This document shows positions 33,669-43,064 of a DNA stretch of 46,092 nucleotides, piece after piece. The stretch comes from Albibeggiatoa sp964388965 (GTDB lineage: Bacteria > Pseudomonadota > Gammaproteobacteria > Beggiatoales > Beggiatoaceae). Position 1 is the first letter of the stretch. Each line of letters begins with the position of its first letter. The notes beneath the pieces were generated by a model. The model had not been told where the DNA came from, ran no database searches, and saw nothing but the letters and a program-made list of their open reading frames with translations. The stretch is from contig CAYMCP010000020.1 in NCBI GenBank assembly GCA_964388965.1, forward strand, positions 1 through 46,092, given 5' to 3'. The position numbers and the translations under genes were made by a program.

Positions 33669-34478
33669 TTACAAATATTGACTTACACCAACCTTAACAG
33701 CAATTTTTGCGGATTGTAAACATTGTTCCAAACGTTGACGATTTACATACTCTAAACTTCGGTCAGCTTCTGGATGCCACAAGTGAAATACTGGTATAGC
33801 AAAACGTCCCTCTTTACGCTTAACATTGTTGTACATTAGTCTCACCACAAACTCGGCATCTTCGTGCCCCCAACCTTGAAAATTCTCATTAAATCCATTA
33901 ATATCTAAAACATCTTGTTTCCACGCGCCAAGATTACAAGTTTTTGCACCTTGCCATTTTAGCTTATCTAGCTTGCGAAATGTTCCATTGGGTAAAGCCA
34001 ATAATGGTAAAAAACGGTTAATATCGCCATGTAAATAAGGTAAAATCCACACCAAATTTGACCAGTTATGAATTTTAATTTGATTAAACAATACCCAAGT
34101 AGTAAAACGTTCATTGAGCAAAATACGATTACCAGCAACAAAACAATTTCTTTCAGCCAATTCACAATGTCGTTCAACGAAGTTTGGACGAGGTACACAA
34201 TCACCATCTAAAAAAATCAGATAGTCACCTGTAGATTTAGCAATTGCTTTATTACGTGCCATTGCCAGACGGAAACCTTTATCTTCTTGCCAAATGTGGT
34301 GCAAATCGTAAGATAATTGCGGAAGTAAATCGTAGATTAATTCTTTCGTATCCACACCAGAACCATCATCTGCAATGATAACTTCAAAGTGTGAATAGGT
34401 TTGCATTGCCAGAGCTTGTAAAATGAGTGCGAGCGCATCAGGTCGATTATAGGTGCTCAGAATGATGCTGACTTTCAT
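33669..34478 (-). CDS. Glycosyltransferase family 2
   Basis: A 269-residue GT-A fold transferase. It starts KVSIILSTYNRPDALALIL, has IIADDGSG (~30-37), the metal-binding FLDGDCVPRPNFVERH (DxD-like, ~85), and the C-terminal FQGWGHEDAEFVVRLMYNN (ED acidic pair) typical of galactosyltransferase-like GT2 enzymes. I chose the ATG at 34478, which overlaps the upstream transferase by 32 bases. A longer frame from 34565 has no homology-like sequence before this point. It probably acts on LPS or another surface glycan. Confidence 0.85.
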   Translation of the reverse strand: MKVSIILSTYNRPDALALILQALAMQTYSHFEVIIADDGSGVDTKELIYDLLPQLSYDLHHIWQEDKGFRLAMARNKAIAKSTGDYLIFLDGDCVPRPNFVERHCELAERNCFVAGNRILLNERFTTWVLFNQIKIHNWSNLVWILPYLHGDINRFLPLLALPNGTFRKLDKLKWQGAKTCNLGAWKQDVLDINGFNENFQGWGHEDAEFVVRLMYNNVKRKEGRFAIPVFHLWHPEADRSLEYVNRQRLEQCLQSAKIAVKVGVSQYL

Positions 34479-35223
34479 ACCGTTCCTGTAAGTACATGAG
34501 TTTAATATAACGATAATATGTGCCTTCGGCATTCGATACAGCCAAAATAAATCCTTCGCGTCCATCTAAAAAACCACGTTTTAAAATATAACTACGCAAA
34601 AATGCCCACAATCCATGTATTACTGCACGAGTTAAACTAGACTTTTTCTGACGTTGAAATTGCATTTGTGCGCTGGCTGTAGAATAGACGTTGATTTTCT
34701 GTAATACTTCTTCAACAGAATTGAAAGAAAAGTGTAACAGTGGTGCAAGCAATTTGCCAGTTAAACCTTGCTGTATAATCACTTTTTCGTGTACTAAATC
34801 ATTACTGAATTGGGCACAATGGCGACGAAATAAACGTAATACATAGTCTTTGCCCCACGAGTGATATATCCAACGTCCACAGTAACGTGACAAACGTGGT
34901 ATTATCCAAGCACTATAAGTTGATTGTGTGATAGCGTGTTGAATTTCGCTGCGTAATGCTACGGATATTTGCTCATCTGCATCAATGGATAATATCCAAT
35001 CACCTGTTGCATGAGATAATGCGCGATTTTTTTGTACACCAAATCCCTGCCAATCGGTATAAGAAAAAATATGTTGCGTATACTGGCGACAAATGTTGAT
35101 GGTTTCATCTTTGCTTCCTGAATCTACAACAATAATTTCATCAGCCCATTCAACTGATTTTAAACAATTTTCAATGTGTTGTTCAGCATCACATGTAATA
35201 ATTATCACTGATAAATGTGTCAT
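34447..35223 (-). CDS. LPS core glycosyltransferase, WaaE/KdtX-like
   Basis: A 258-residue family 2 transferase starting THLSVIIITCDAEQHIENCLKSVEWADEIIVVDSGSKDET. The central ADEQISVALRSEI (acidic metal site) precedes RFYLNG-like basic loops, with YCGRWIYHSWGKDYVLRLFRR and a C-terminus PLLHFSFNSVEEVLQK. This is the WaaE/KdtX pattern, which in Klebsiella adds glucose to heptose I of the core. The ATG at 35223 is chosen over 35280. It is coupled with the next transferase by overlap. Confidence 0.82.
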   Translation of the reverse strand: MTHLSVIIITCDAEQHIENCLKSVEWADEIIVVDSGSKDETINICRQYTQHIFSYTDWQGFGVQKNRALSHATGDWILSIDADEQISVALRSEIQHAITQSTYSAWIIPRLSRYCGRWIYHSWGKDYVLRLFRRHCAQFSNDLVHEKVIIQQGLTGKLLAPLLHFSFNSVEEVLQKINVYSTASAQMQFQRQKKSSLTRAVIHGLWAFLRSYILKRGFLDGREGFILAVSNAEGTYYRYIKLMYLQERYESQHHSEHL

Positions 35224-35337
35224 GTAATTTTGCTCATACGGATATTGCGGTAAAATACTATAATGTGTTCTACCATTCATTATAAAAAATGTGATTGCCT
35301 AATGTGTAAGCTAAAGAACGTGAGAAAGGAAAATATC

Positions 35338-38300
35338 ATGCGTTATGCCTTTGGTATCGTTTTATTTATGGTTTTTTTAACTGCTGCCTATGCTGAACAA
35401 ATTACAGAAGTTTCTACCAAAGGTGGTGAAGTTCGTCTACCGCGTGAAATATATAACGACTTATTAGAAAAAGCTAATGAATTGATTCAAAATACTGATA
35501 AAGATGAAGCACCTAGTTATGCGTTTGGTAAAGCCAGTCTAATCATTACAGTTTTGGAAGAAAACGACCGAATGACGGGCTATATTGACGTGCGTATCCC
35601 GGTAACAACTTATTCTAATTCGTGGACGAGTATTCCATTAATAGATGCAAATACGGCACTGACTGTTATTGATATTAATGAGCAAGCAGCGCAATTAACA
35701 ACGATTGATGGTAAATTTGTCTGGCAAACGAATACTCAGGGCGATCATATCATTAAATTAAGTTATATTGTAGACACAAAAATAGAAAACAATAAAATCT
35801 TGTTAAACATTCCAATGCCAAGCGCAACTTCAACTTTACTAGAGGCAAGTATTCCGGGGTTACAATTAGGGGCATCCATTTCTGAGGCGGTGGGTACTGT
35901 TGTATCAGAATCGTATGATCGTACACAAGTAAGAGCACACATTTCTCCAGACAAACAACCCGTATTATCTTGGAATATTCCTTCAATTGAATCAAATTAT
36001 TCGATAAGTCGCGCAATATATAAAGGTCAATCTAAAGCTGCTGTCCAATTTATGCCAGAAGGTCAATTTAAAGCAACGACAATTGTTTGGGAAGCCGACA
36101 TTTTAGTTGAATCCTTTACTGATTCTGAAATCTTATTGCCATTACTTGACACTTCTATCGCGTTACACCAAGTTTATATCGAGGATAAAGAAGCAACTGT
36201 TTTGGTTGATAAAGATAAATTTGCTATACAAATTGCGGCGAGAGGTTTATATAAACTTAAACTACGTTTTCAAACGCCGATAGTTGAAATAACAGAAACC
36301 GATAACAAAGGTTGTGAAAATGACGCGAAATGGTACACCACTATGCGTATTCCCAAAACACCCATTTCACGTTTTCACATAGATATTGAAGGACAGCAAA
36401 GATTCTCTGTTATTCCGAATTCAAACGTTACGGTGGATTTACAAAATCACTACTCAACTAGGATCACCACGTATGTCCCTATGACGAGCAGGGTTACATT
36501 TTGCTTGCATCAGCAACAATCTGATTTTAAAGTAAATAATACAGTTTCTAATGGAGAAGGCTACCACGCAATTTATCCCGAAGAAAATGTGTTGAGAGGA
36601 CTTAGTTTATTAAAATTCAATGTATTAAGGGGTTCAAGTAGCACTTTTAATATCAAAGTACCTTATAACGTTTTAATTAAATCTATTGCTGCGGAAAATG
36701 ATCTTGTCTTACATTGGATAGAAAACGAAAGTAAAACTGATAAAAATAAGGCTAAGATCGTTACTATTTACGTTGATCGAGAAATAGATGATCAAGGTTT
36801 ATTCATTGTCAAATATGAACAGGCGATTTCAAGAGTAAGTCCGGTCGAAACCGAGAAAGTAGAAGCGTCTGGCGGTGGGGAGACCGCAGCCAACACAGAA
36901 GCATCCGATGAAATAGCGTCATCCAGTAAAAGCGGGATAATAGGTGTGTCTGTACCCGGTTTATTACAAGTTACTCGTCAATCACATTATGTTGCTTTAC
37001 TCAACGACCCCTCATACAAACTACAGCCTGAAGACAGAAAAGATACGGAAAGTAATGATGGCGTTCAAATAACTAAGGTGGGTCAACAGGTGCTGCCAGA
37101 GTTTTTCAGTTCGCGTTTAAAAAATAAAATTCGTTATATTTACAAATACCACTTAGGTTCAGAGGCCCCTATTCCAACCATTTTAGTTAGGATGGATAAT
37201 CCTGATGCTGAGAAAAAAACAACTTTCGATGCGCAAATCAGTAGCTTGATTTCAGTTGGGGAGTCTCTCATAGAAGGTATGGCTTTAATTGAATTAACAG
37301 TAACGAATAAAAACACACAAGGTATCAATAATTTACGCTTGCATCTCCCTAAAATGCCTGATGAATTACAAGAGTTGACTTTAACGTGTGCTGCTAGTGT
37401 TGAATGCGTTGATAATAGAGACACAGATGTATATGGATTAGTATTAAATATTGATTTTAAGCCGGCTGTTGTTAAAAATATCTCTTTGATATTAAGTTAT
37501 AAAATGAATTTTTCATGGGAAAACGCAAACGAAATACTGATGCCAATTACCTCGATTGAAGGAGCTAGTTTTTTTAATGGATTTTTCGCTATTTCGTTAA
37601 AATCTGACAAATCTGATGCTAATGAGACAACGCTAAATGCTAGGCAAAAATATTCAAACCAATTAGGTATTTATGCAGAAACATTAAACCTAGAAGATAC
37701 AGGTAAAATCTGGCCAATGCAAATCAATAAATTACCAGAACCCTTATTACAAGAAGCGCATCGTTTAAAAAGACCAATATTACGCGCTTTTCGATACACT
37801 TACTTGGGTGCTCACTATTTATTACCTTTAGAATTAGGTCGTTATGAAACAACGCGCCCAACAAAAATTAGTGAAGCGCATTATGAAACGCTATTTGGAA
37901 AGCAAGGCGGTGTATATACACAAGTCACTTATGAGGTTGAAAACGCGCAAAGTCAATTACTAGAAATTAAATTGCCCAAAAATGCTCAACTCATTTCAGT
38001 CACCGTAGGCGGCTATTTAGACGGACAAGCCAAAGAACGTGCGCGTACTGCACAATTAAGTAAAAATTCAATATTGGTACGTCTAATTAAATCGAATCAG
38101 CCTTTTACAATTAAAATGCAATATTCTTACGAAGGTACATCGCTTGGTTTTTGGTATGGTTATTTAAAAGAGTATTTACCAATCTTAAAAGACTCATTAG
38201 TTGGACATTTAGTGTGGGATGTATATTTGCCTAGTGGTGCTTATTATCAAGTCATGCCTAACGACACCAATTTGGAAGTTTTGCGTAGTAACTTAGATAT

Positions 38301-38826
38301 TAATGTGCGTAAAATGAAATATATTTTTAAAAATCAAACGTTTGGCGAAGATAATCGTTGGATTGGATTTAGGTTTAGTCAAATTTATTCCGACGATCAG
38401 GATTTAGCAGCCGAATCAAAAATAAATATCTCGCAAGCTAACCAATCAAAAATTGACGAAAGTAATCCAGAATTTAACGATGCGCCACAATATTCAATGA
38501 TGTACGTTTCTACGGCAGCGCAAGTAGTCGGACAGGTAATCAGCTTATTTAGCACTTTTTTAATTGGTTCTGCACTTATCTTATTCACAATTAAAGCAAA
38601 TCAAGTATTGCATATTGTAGGTATTTTAATGGTTAGTTCGGGTACTGCTTCAATGGTATATGCGATTGCGGTACTTGAGGCAGATATGATGCCGACAGTT
38701 TATGTAGGTTCTATATTCACCACGATTATTGTTGGGGTATGGACTTGGCAACTGTGGACTGTGATTAATCAAGATGATGACGAGGAGGAGAAAGAAAATC
38801 ATGTAGAAGAACAGCCCGTTAAATAA
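35338..38826 (+). CDS. Large exported, membrane-anchored protein of unknown function
   Basis: 1162 residues. A signal peptide (residues 1-19, ending TAAYA) is followed by about 1000 periplasmic residues that look mostly beta-sandwich. Three membrane spans (~1063-1084, 1091-1112, 1119-1142) lead to a short acidic cytoplasmic tail (DDDEEEKENHVEEQPVK). The N-terminus EVRLPREIYNDLLEKANELI is a recognisable element of large periplasmic proteins seen in some other phyla. I do not recognise a named family. A low-complexity linker (EASGGGETAANTEASDEIASSSKSG) separates two halves near residue 520. The ATG at 35338 has AAAGGAAA upstream. A cytochrome c gene follows after 88 bases. Confidence 0.8.
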   Translation: MRYAFGIVLFMVFLTAAYAEQITEVSTKGGEVRLPREIYNDLLEKANELIQNTDKDEAPSYAFGKASLIITVLEENDRMTGYIDVRIPVTTYSNSWTSIPLIDANTALTVIDINEQAAQLTTIDGKFVWQTNTQGDHIIKLSYIVDTKIENNKILLNIPMPSATSTLLEASIPGLQLGASISEAVGTVVSESYDRTQVRAHISPDKQPVLSWNIPSIESNYSISRAIYKGQSKAAVQFMPEGQFKATTIVWEADILVESFTDSEILLPLLDTSIALHQVYIEDKEATVLVDKDKFAIQIAARGLYKLKLRFQTPIVEITETDNKGCENDAKWYTTMRIPKTPISRFHIDIEGQQRFSVIPNSNVTVDLQNHYSTRITTYVPMTSRVTFCLHQQQSDFKVNNTVSNGEGYHAIYPEENVLRGLSLLKFNVLRGSSSTFNIKVPYNVLIKSIAAENDLVLHWIENESKTDKNKAKIVTIYVDREIDDQGLFIVKYEQAISRVSPVETEKVEASGGGETAANTEASDEIASSSKSGIIGVSVPGLLQVTRQSHYVALLNDPSYKLQPEDRKDTESNDGVQITKVGQQVLPEFFSSRLKNKIRYIYKYHLGSEAPIPTILVRMDNPDAEKKTTFDAQISSLISVGESLIEGMALIELTVTNKNTQGINNLRLHLPKMPDELQELTLTCAASVECVDNRDTDVYGLVLNIDFKPAVVKNISLILSYKMNFSWENANEILMPITSIEGASFFNGFFAISLKSDKSDANETTLNARQKYSNQLGIYAETLNLEDTGKIWPMQINKLPEPLLQEAHRLKRPILRAFRYTYLGAHYLLPLELGRYETTRPTKISEAHYETLFGKQGGVYTQVTYEVENAQSQLLEIKLPKNAQLISVTVGGYLDGQAKERARTAQLSKNSILVRLIKSNQPFTIKMQYSYEGTSLGFWYGYLKEYLPILKDSLVGHLVWDVYLPSGAYYQVMPNDTNLEVLRSNLDINVRKMKYIFKNQTFGEDNRWIGFRFSQIYSDDQDLAAESKINISQANQSKIDESNPEFNDAPQYSMMYVSTAAQVVGQVISLFSTFLIGSALILFTIKANQVLHIVGILMVSSGTASMVYAIAVLEADMMPTVYVGSIFTTIIVGVWTWQLWTVINQDDDEEEKENHVEEQPVK

Positions 38827-38914
38827 AATTATATCGTGATACAAATGTGTAAAATTTATTTTGCCAGTATCATTAATTTTAGATTTAAAAAACTTTATTC
38901 AATAGGAACAAATT

Positions 38915-39253
38915 ATGCGTTGGTTACTACTAGTTAGTTTATTTATCACATCTCCCCTGTACGCGGAACAAGACAAAACAGAGATTTCCGAAGGACAGCT
39001 ATTGCATGACAAAGCTTGCTTATCTTGTCACGATTCAATGACCAATGGTAAGCCTGAGCAAATTTACACTCGTGAAGATCGCACTGAAAGTAGTGTTGAA
39101 AACTTTGCGGGTTTACAAAATCGGGTTCGAGCTTGTGCCAATAATACCGGTGTGCAGTGGTTTGATGATGAAGTTGCAAAAGTCGTTGACTATCTCAATC
39201 AAAGTTATTACGGTTTTAATTCGGAACAAGAAAACCAAGAAATAACAAAATGA
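38915..39253 (+). CDS. Small periplasmic c-type cytochrome
   Basis: 112 residues with a signal peptide (1-17, ending SPLYA). There is one heme-binding motif, CLSCH (residues ~35-39), and a possible distal methionine in DSMTNGKPEQIY. It has a typical cytochrome c helix near the end (DDEVAKVVDYLNQSYYGF). It could carry electrons to or from the large protein upstream, but this is only an inference from position. Its TGA overlaps the dtd start as ATGA. Confidence 0.85.
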   Translation: MRWLLLVSLFITSPLYAEQDKTEISEGQLLHDKACLSCHDSMTNGKPEQIYTREDRTESSVENFAGLQNRVRACANNTGVQWFDDEVAKVVDYLNQSYYGFNSEQENQEITK

Positions 39254-39687
39254 TAGCTTTATTACAACGTGTGACTCAAGCAAAGGTCAGTGTAAGCAAC
39301 CACATTATTGCCCAAATTGAAACTGGACTTATGGTGTTGGTTGGAGTTGAAAAAACAGATACAAAACAAAAAGCTGATCGTTTATTACAACGAGTATTAA
39401 CTTATCGGGTATTCAGTGATGCCGCAGATAAAATGAATTTAAGCATTAAAGATGTTCAAGGCGATTTGTTACTAGTACCGCAATTTACTTTACCAGCCGA
39501 TACACGTAAGGGTGCGCGTCCTAGTTTCAGTCCTGCCGCTTTGCCAGAGCAGGGTTTAATTTTATTTAATTATTTTTGTGAGCAAGCCAAACAACAACAT
39601 CCTACTGTTGAAATGGGTCAATTTGGCGCGGATATGCAGGTGAATTTAACCAATGACGGACCGGTAACATTTTGGTTGCAAGAGTAA
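39250..39687 (+). CDS. dtd: D-aminoacyl-tRNA deacylase
   Basis: Removes D-amino acids mischarged on tRNA. In the 145 residues, MIALLQRVTQAKVSV, GVEKTDTKQKADRL, MNLSIKDVQGDLLLV and the C-terminal NDGPVTFWLQ (Gly-cisPro motif) match the family. The conserved SQFTL motif reads PQFTL: residue 77 is proline where serine is usual, while T80 is kept. The codon is CCG. It is translationally coupled to the cytochrome gene before it, and its stop overlaps the start of the gene after it. Confidence 0.95.
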   Translation: MIALLQRVTQAKVSVSNHIIAQIETGLMVLVGVEKTDTKQKADRLLQRVLTYRVFSDAADKMNLSIKDVQGDLLLVPQFTLPADTRKGARPSFSPAALPEQGLILFNYFCEQAKQQHPTVEMGQFGADMQVNLTNDGPVTFWLQE

Positions 39688-40499
39688 TGAATTTAATACA
39701 AACATCTCAATTTTTTAATTTATATCAATCACTTGTAGATCATATTATCTGGCAACGTCAATTTTATCGCGGTCTTAGTGAAATCGAGGACGATGCAATT
39801 AGTCGATTGCGTGGCGAATTTATTGTGTTACAAACTACTGTAGAAGATTATTTAAACGATGAAAATTTTAAGCCTGAAGGTATTATCAGCCTCTTGCAAA
39901 CTGAAATTAATCATATTATAAAAACATTAGTTCAGCAAATGAGTGAACAAACCACGCAACTAATTGATGAGATTGAACAATCTACTGAGTTGCATTTGCA
40001 AGCTAACGCAATAGATGAAGTAATCTGGCAACAAAATCAAATTAAATGGCAAAAAATGCGTGAAACTAATGTACAAAAGTTAGATTCCTCATGGCGTGTT
40101 GCCAGAGAAACGGTGTATAACGCCACGACTGGCTCAATGGCAGGTACACTGATAGGTGGGGTGATTGGTAGTGTGTTTATCGGCATTGGTACTGTATCTG
40201 GAGCTATTTTAGGGGCACAACTCGGCAGTGTATTTGGTGCGACGTCGGGAGCTTATAATGCAGTTTCAACGATTCAGCAGCAAAAAGAACAAGCTATGAA
40301 GCGAGAACTTAATAAAAAAATTCAGCAATTTATTAATCTTAATGAAAGAGAATGCACAAATAATATTCGGGATATGGTTCGACAGTTACGGCAAAATTTA
40401 GACGCGAAGTTGACTGACCAAATTGAGCAACAAAGGGCTTTGTTTGAACGATCTTATACGCTGTTTTCGCCTAATTTATTGGACAATGAAGCTGATTAA
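39687..40499 (+). CDS. Coiled-coil protein with a glycine-zipper segment, unknown function
   Basis: 270 residues, no signal peptide. Residues 1-140 are helical and rich in Q, E and I. A glycine-zipper hydrophobic stretch (~148-190) contains GSMAGTLIGGVIGSVFIGIG and GAILGAQLGSVFGATSG. Residues 195-260 form a second charged helix. Glycine zippers insert in membranes or oligomerise, and the pattern resembles the membrane-facing part of bacterial dynamin-like proteins without their GTPase domain. The ATG overlaps the dtd stop by one base (TAATG). I do not recognise the family. Confidence 0.7.
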   Translation: MNLIQTSQFFNLYQSLVDHIIWQRQFYRGLSEIEDDAISRLRGEFIVLQTTVEDYLNDENFKPEGIISLLQTEINHIIKTLVQQMSEQTTQLIDEIEQSTELHLQANAIDEVIWQQNQIKWQKMRETNVQKLDSSWRVARETVYNATTGSMAGTLIGGVIGSVFIGIGTVSGAILGAQLGSVFGATSGAYNAVSTIQQQKEQAMKRELNKKIQQFINLNERECTNNIRDMVRQLRQNLDAKLTDQIEQQRALFERSYTLFSPNLLDNEAD

Positions 40500-40561
40500 C
40501 TGATGTTACTAATTTATTCATAGCTTTGATAAAATGCCCACTTTTAAATATAGGATTGCAC

Positions 40562-40927
40562 ATGACGCAAGATTTTCAACATCACTTATTTTATTGGAGC
40601 TGCTTGGTAGCGGCTGTTGCGCTGGTTGGCGTAGCGATGCTAGAAGCTTACCCAAACTTTGTTGAACAACTCGTACTTTCAGTGCGTCTCATTGATGCGA
40701 TTATTTTCGCTGCTTTCGGCATTTGGTCGCGTACTGGACGAGTTTTAGCACCTATCGTTGTCTTTTTATACTGTATTTACCTCTCACTTGAAACTAAATT
40801 AGCCTATTCACCCTACTACTATGCTGCAATTGGTATCTATGTATCTGTTATGTTTACAGCAGTATTGAGTCTGTACGCAAGTTGGCAAGCAGCACAGCAA
40901 GATGCTGAACATACTAAAACTGAATAA
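40562..40927 (+). CDS. Small polytopic membrane protein, unknown function
   Basis: 121 residues from the ATG at 40562 (a longer frame starts at 40526). Three to four hydrophobic segments can be seen: ~9-30 (FYWSCLVAAVALVGVAML), ~37-50, ~55-75 (VLAPIVVFLYCIYLSL) and ~82-102. The tail is short and polar. I find no motif that assigns a function. Confidence 0.6.
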   Translation: MTQDFQHHLFYWSCLVAAVALVGVAMLEAYPNFVEQLVLSVRLIDAIIFAAFGIWSRTGRVLAPIVVFLYCIYLSLETKLAYSPYYYAAIGIYVSVMFTAVLSLYASWQAAQQDAEHTKTE

Positions 40928-40995
40928 TTTTTACTATCTGATAGTTTAGCGATAAAATGCGCGATTAAGATTATTTTTTGATCGGTAATAAGTGC

Positions 40996-42036
40996 ATGAA
41001 ATTTGTTGATGAAGTAAAAATTGAAGTAATTGCTGGCAAAGGTGGAGATGGTTGCTTGAGCTTTAGACGTGAAAAATTTATTCCTTTTGGCGGACCTAAT
41101 GGTGGTGACGGTGGCGATGGTGGCTGTGTGTATTTAATTGCAGACGAAGGTTTGACGACACTCGCAGATTTCCGTTTTACCCGTTATTTTAAGGCGAAAA
41201 ATGGTCAACCCGGCATGGGTAGCCAGTGTACTGGTAAAAAAGGCGACGATTTAATCATTAAAGTGCCTGTAGGTACGGTTGTATTTGATTTAGAAACCGA
41301 TGAGATCATTGGTGATTTGACGGAGGATAAACAACAACTCCTCGTGGCAAAAGGCGGACAACATGGCTTAGGTAACATCCATTTTAAAAGCAGTACCAAC
41401 CGTGCACCACGCAAAACGACATCAGGTCAAATGGGTGAGCACCGCAGCTTACGTTTAGAGCTACAAGTATTGGCTGATGTTGGTTTATTGGGTCTGCCTA
41501 ATGCTGGTAAGTCCACATTTATCCGAGCGATTTCAGCCGCTAAACCTAAAATTGCAGACTATCCTTTTACGACTTTACATCCCCATTTAGGCGTTGTTTC
41601 AGTCGATATTGATCGTAGCTTTGTAGTAGCGGATATTCCTGGACTAATCGAAGGTGCTGCTGAAGGCATGGGATTAGGAACGCGATTTTTAAAACACTTA
41701 TCACGTACCCGTTTATTGCTACATATTGTAGATGTTATGCCTACAAATCACGATCCGATTGGTGATACACTAAAAATTATCAAAGAATTAGAGAATTATA
41801 ATGCTGAATTAGTTAAAAAAGAGCGTTGGCTAGTATTGAATAAATTAGATTTATTACCTGCCGATCAACAACAAACTCATTGTAATACGATGTTAGAATT
41901 GCTCAACTGGCAAGGCAAAACATTTATGATTTCGGCTGAGACAGGACAAGGTTGTCAGGAGCTTGTTTATGCAATTATGAGTCATTTGGACAATTTGGAC
42001 ACGCAATGTCTTGAACTTACGCCGTTTACTCCGTAA
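40996..42036 (+). CDS. obgE: Obg-family GTPase (ribosome assembly)
   Basis: Binds the 50S subunit and links ribosome assembly to growth and stringent control. It has 346 residues from the ATG at 40996 (a TTG frame extends to 40978). The glycine-rich Obg fold is MKFVDEVKIEVIAGKGGDGC to about residue 158. The G domain has G1 GLPNAGKSTFI, the PFTTLHPHLGVV switch, DIPGLIEGAAEGMGLG, and NKLDLL. Genes for L21 and L27, which usually precede it, are not here. It ends one base before the convergent cysE stop. Confidence 0.96.
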   Translation: MKFVDEVKIEVIAGKGGDGCLSFRREKFIPFGGPNGGDGGDGGCVYLIADEGLTTLADFRFTRYFKAKNGQPGMGSQCTGKKGDDLIIKVPVGTVVFDLETDEIIGDLTEDKQQLLVAKGGQHGLGNIHFKSSTNRAPRKTTSGQMGEHRSLRLELQVLADVGLLGLPNAGKSTFIRAISAAKPKIADYPFTTLHPHLGVVSVDIDRSFVVADIPGLIEGAAEGMGLGTRFLKHLSRTRLLLHIVDVMPTNHDPIGDTLKIIKELENYNAELVKKERWLVLNKLDLLPADQQQTHCNTMLELLNWQGKTFMISAETGQGCQELVYAIMSHLDNLDTQCLELTPFTP

Positions 42037-42819
42037 TTAATCATCCTCCTTCTCACATATACACACATCGAGTGCGTCACACGCAAGACAAGGATCATCC
42101 TGTTTGGAATGTTTTTCATGTGGTGCATTTTGATTAATTTGTTTTTCTAGGGTAGCGACGCGCTCTAACATACATGACATTGCTTTTGCTACTGGGTCTG
42201 GGATTAAATGATGATTTAAATCAACACCATGTAGTAAATGCTCTGCATCCTGTGGCGTTCGTACTATTTTACCGGGAATGCCGATTACTGTGGAATTAGG
42301 CGGCACATCTTTCACAACGACAGAATTTGCACCAACACGCACGTCGTCACCTAAAGTAATCGCGCCTAAAATTTTTGCGCCCGCACCGATCAGTACACCA
42401 TTGCCTAATGTTGGATGACGTTTTCCTTTATTCCACGAAGTTCCGCCTAATGTTACGCCATGATATAAGGTGCAATCATCGCCTATTTCGGCTGTTTCAC
42501 CAATAACAACGCCAATACCATGATCAATAAAAAAACGTCTGCCAATCGTTGCACCCGGATGTATATCAATATTGGTAAACATACGACTAAAAAATGCTAA
42601 TAATCGTGCTACATATCGCCATTTAGCTTGCCATAAACGATTAGTAATGCGGTGAACAAGAACAGCATGTACACCCGGATAAGTCGTTAAAACTTCAAGC
42701 GTATTACGTGCAGCCGGGTCACGCTCAAATACACAAATGATGTCTTCTTTCCATAATTGCCACAATGTCATACTTTTTTGTGAGATTTTAATGTTGTTGC
42801 ACTCCTTCACCATTTCCAT
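42037..42819 (-). CDS. cysE: Serine O-acetyltransferase with a cysteine-rich tail
   Basis: Acetylates L-serine for cysteine synthesis. It has 260 residues from the ATG at 42819, which has AAGGAGG 11 bases upstream. The N-terminal helices (WQLWKEDIICVFERDPAARN) precede the left-handed beta-helix with IDIHPGATIGRRFFIDHGIGVVIGETAEIGDD, YHGVTLGGTSW and GANSVVVKDVPPNSTVIGIPGKIV. The C-terminal extension carries CLACDALDVCIC, four cysteines in 12 residues, which is not normal for CysE and suggests metal binding or redox control. Alternative ATGs lie at 42852, 42813 and 42771. Confidence 0.9.
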   Translation of the reverse strand: MEMVKECNNIKISQKSMTLWQLWKEDIICVFERDPAARNTLEVLTTYPGVHAVLVHRITNRLWQAKWRYVARLLAFFSRMFTNIDIHPGATIGRRFFIDHGIGVVIGETAEIGDDCTLYHGVTLGGTSWNKGKRHPTLGNGVLIGAGAKILGAITLGDDVRVGANSVVVKDVPPNSTVIGIPGKIVRTPQDAEHLLHGVDLNHHLIPDPVAKAMSCMLERVATLEKQINQNAPHEKHSKQDDPCLACDALDVCICEKEDD

Positions 42820-43064
42820 GTTAATACAATCCTCCTTATCAAAGTGTATCATTAATCAGGTTAGATTATACTTTATATGCAGTTAATTTCTTTTATCAAG
42901 TCACCCGCACTCATTTATCTCAATCCTGAAAATTCCGAAAAGCGAGGCGTAGAGTCAATGCCATTAAGTTAAGCTCTGAAGTTATTTTAACCTAATTTTT
43001 ATAGGGTCTATAGAGCTGGTTTGAAATATCAGCAAATATGTTAAAATATCATTATTTTCACATC

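Noticed and set aside
40928..40960. ACTATC-T-GATAGT hairpin before obgE as terminator
   Set aside because: The stem would have at most five pairs with a three-base loop and has no T-tract on the correct side.
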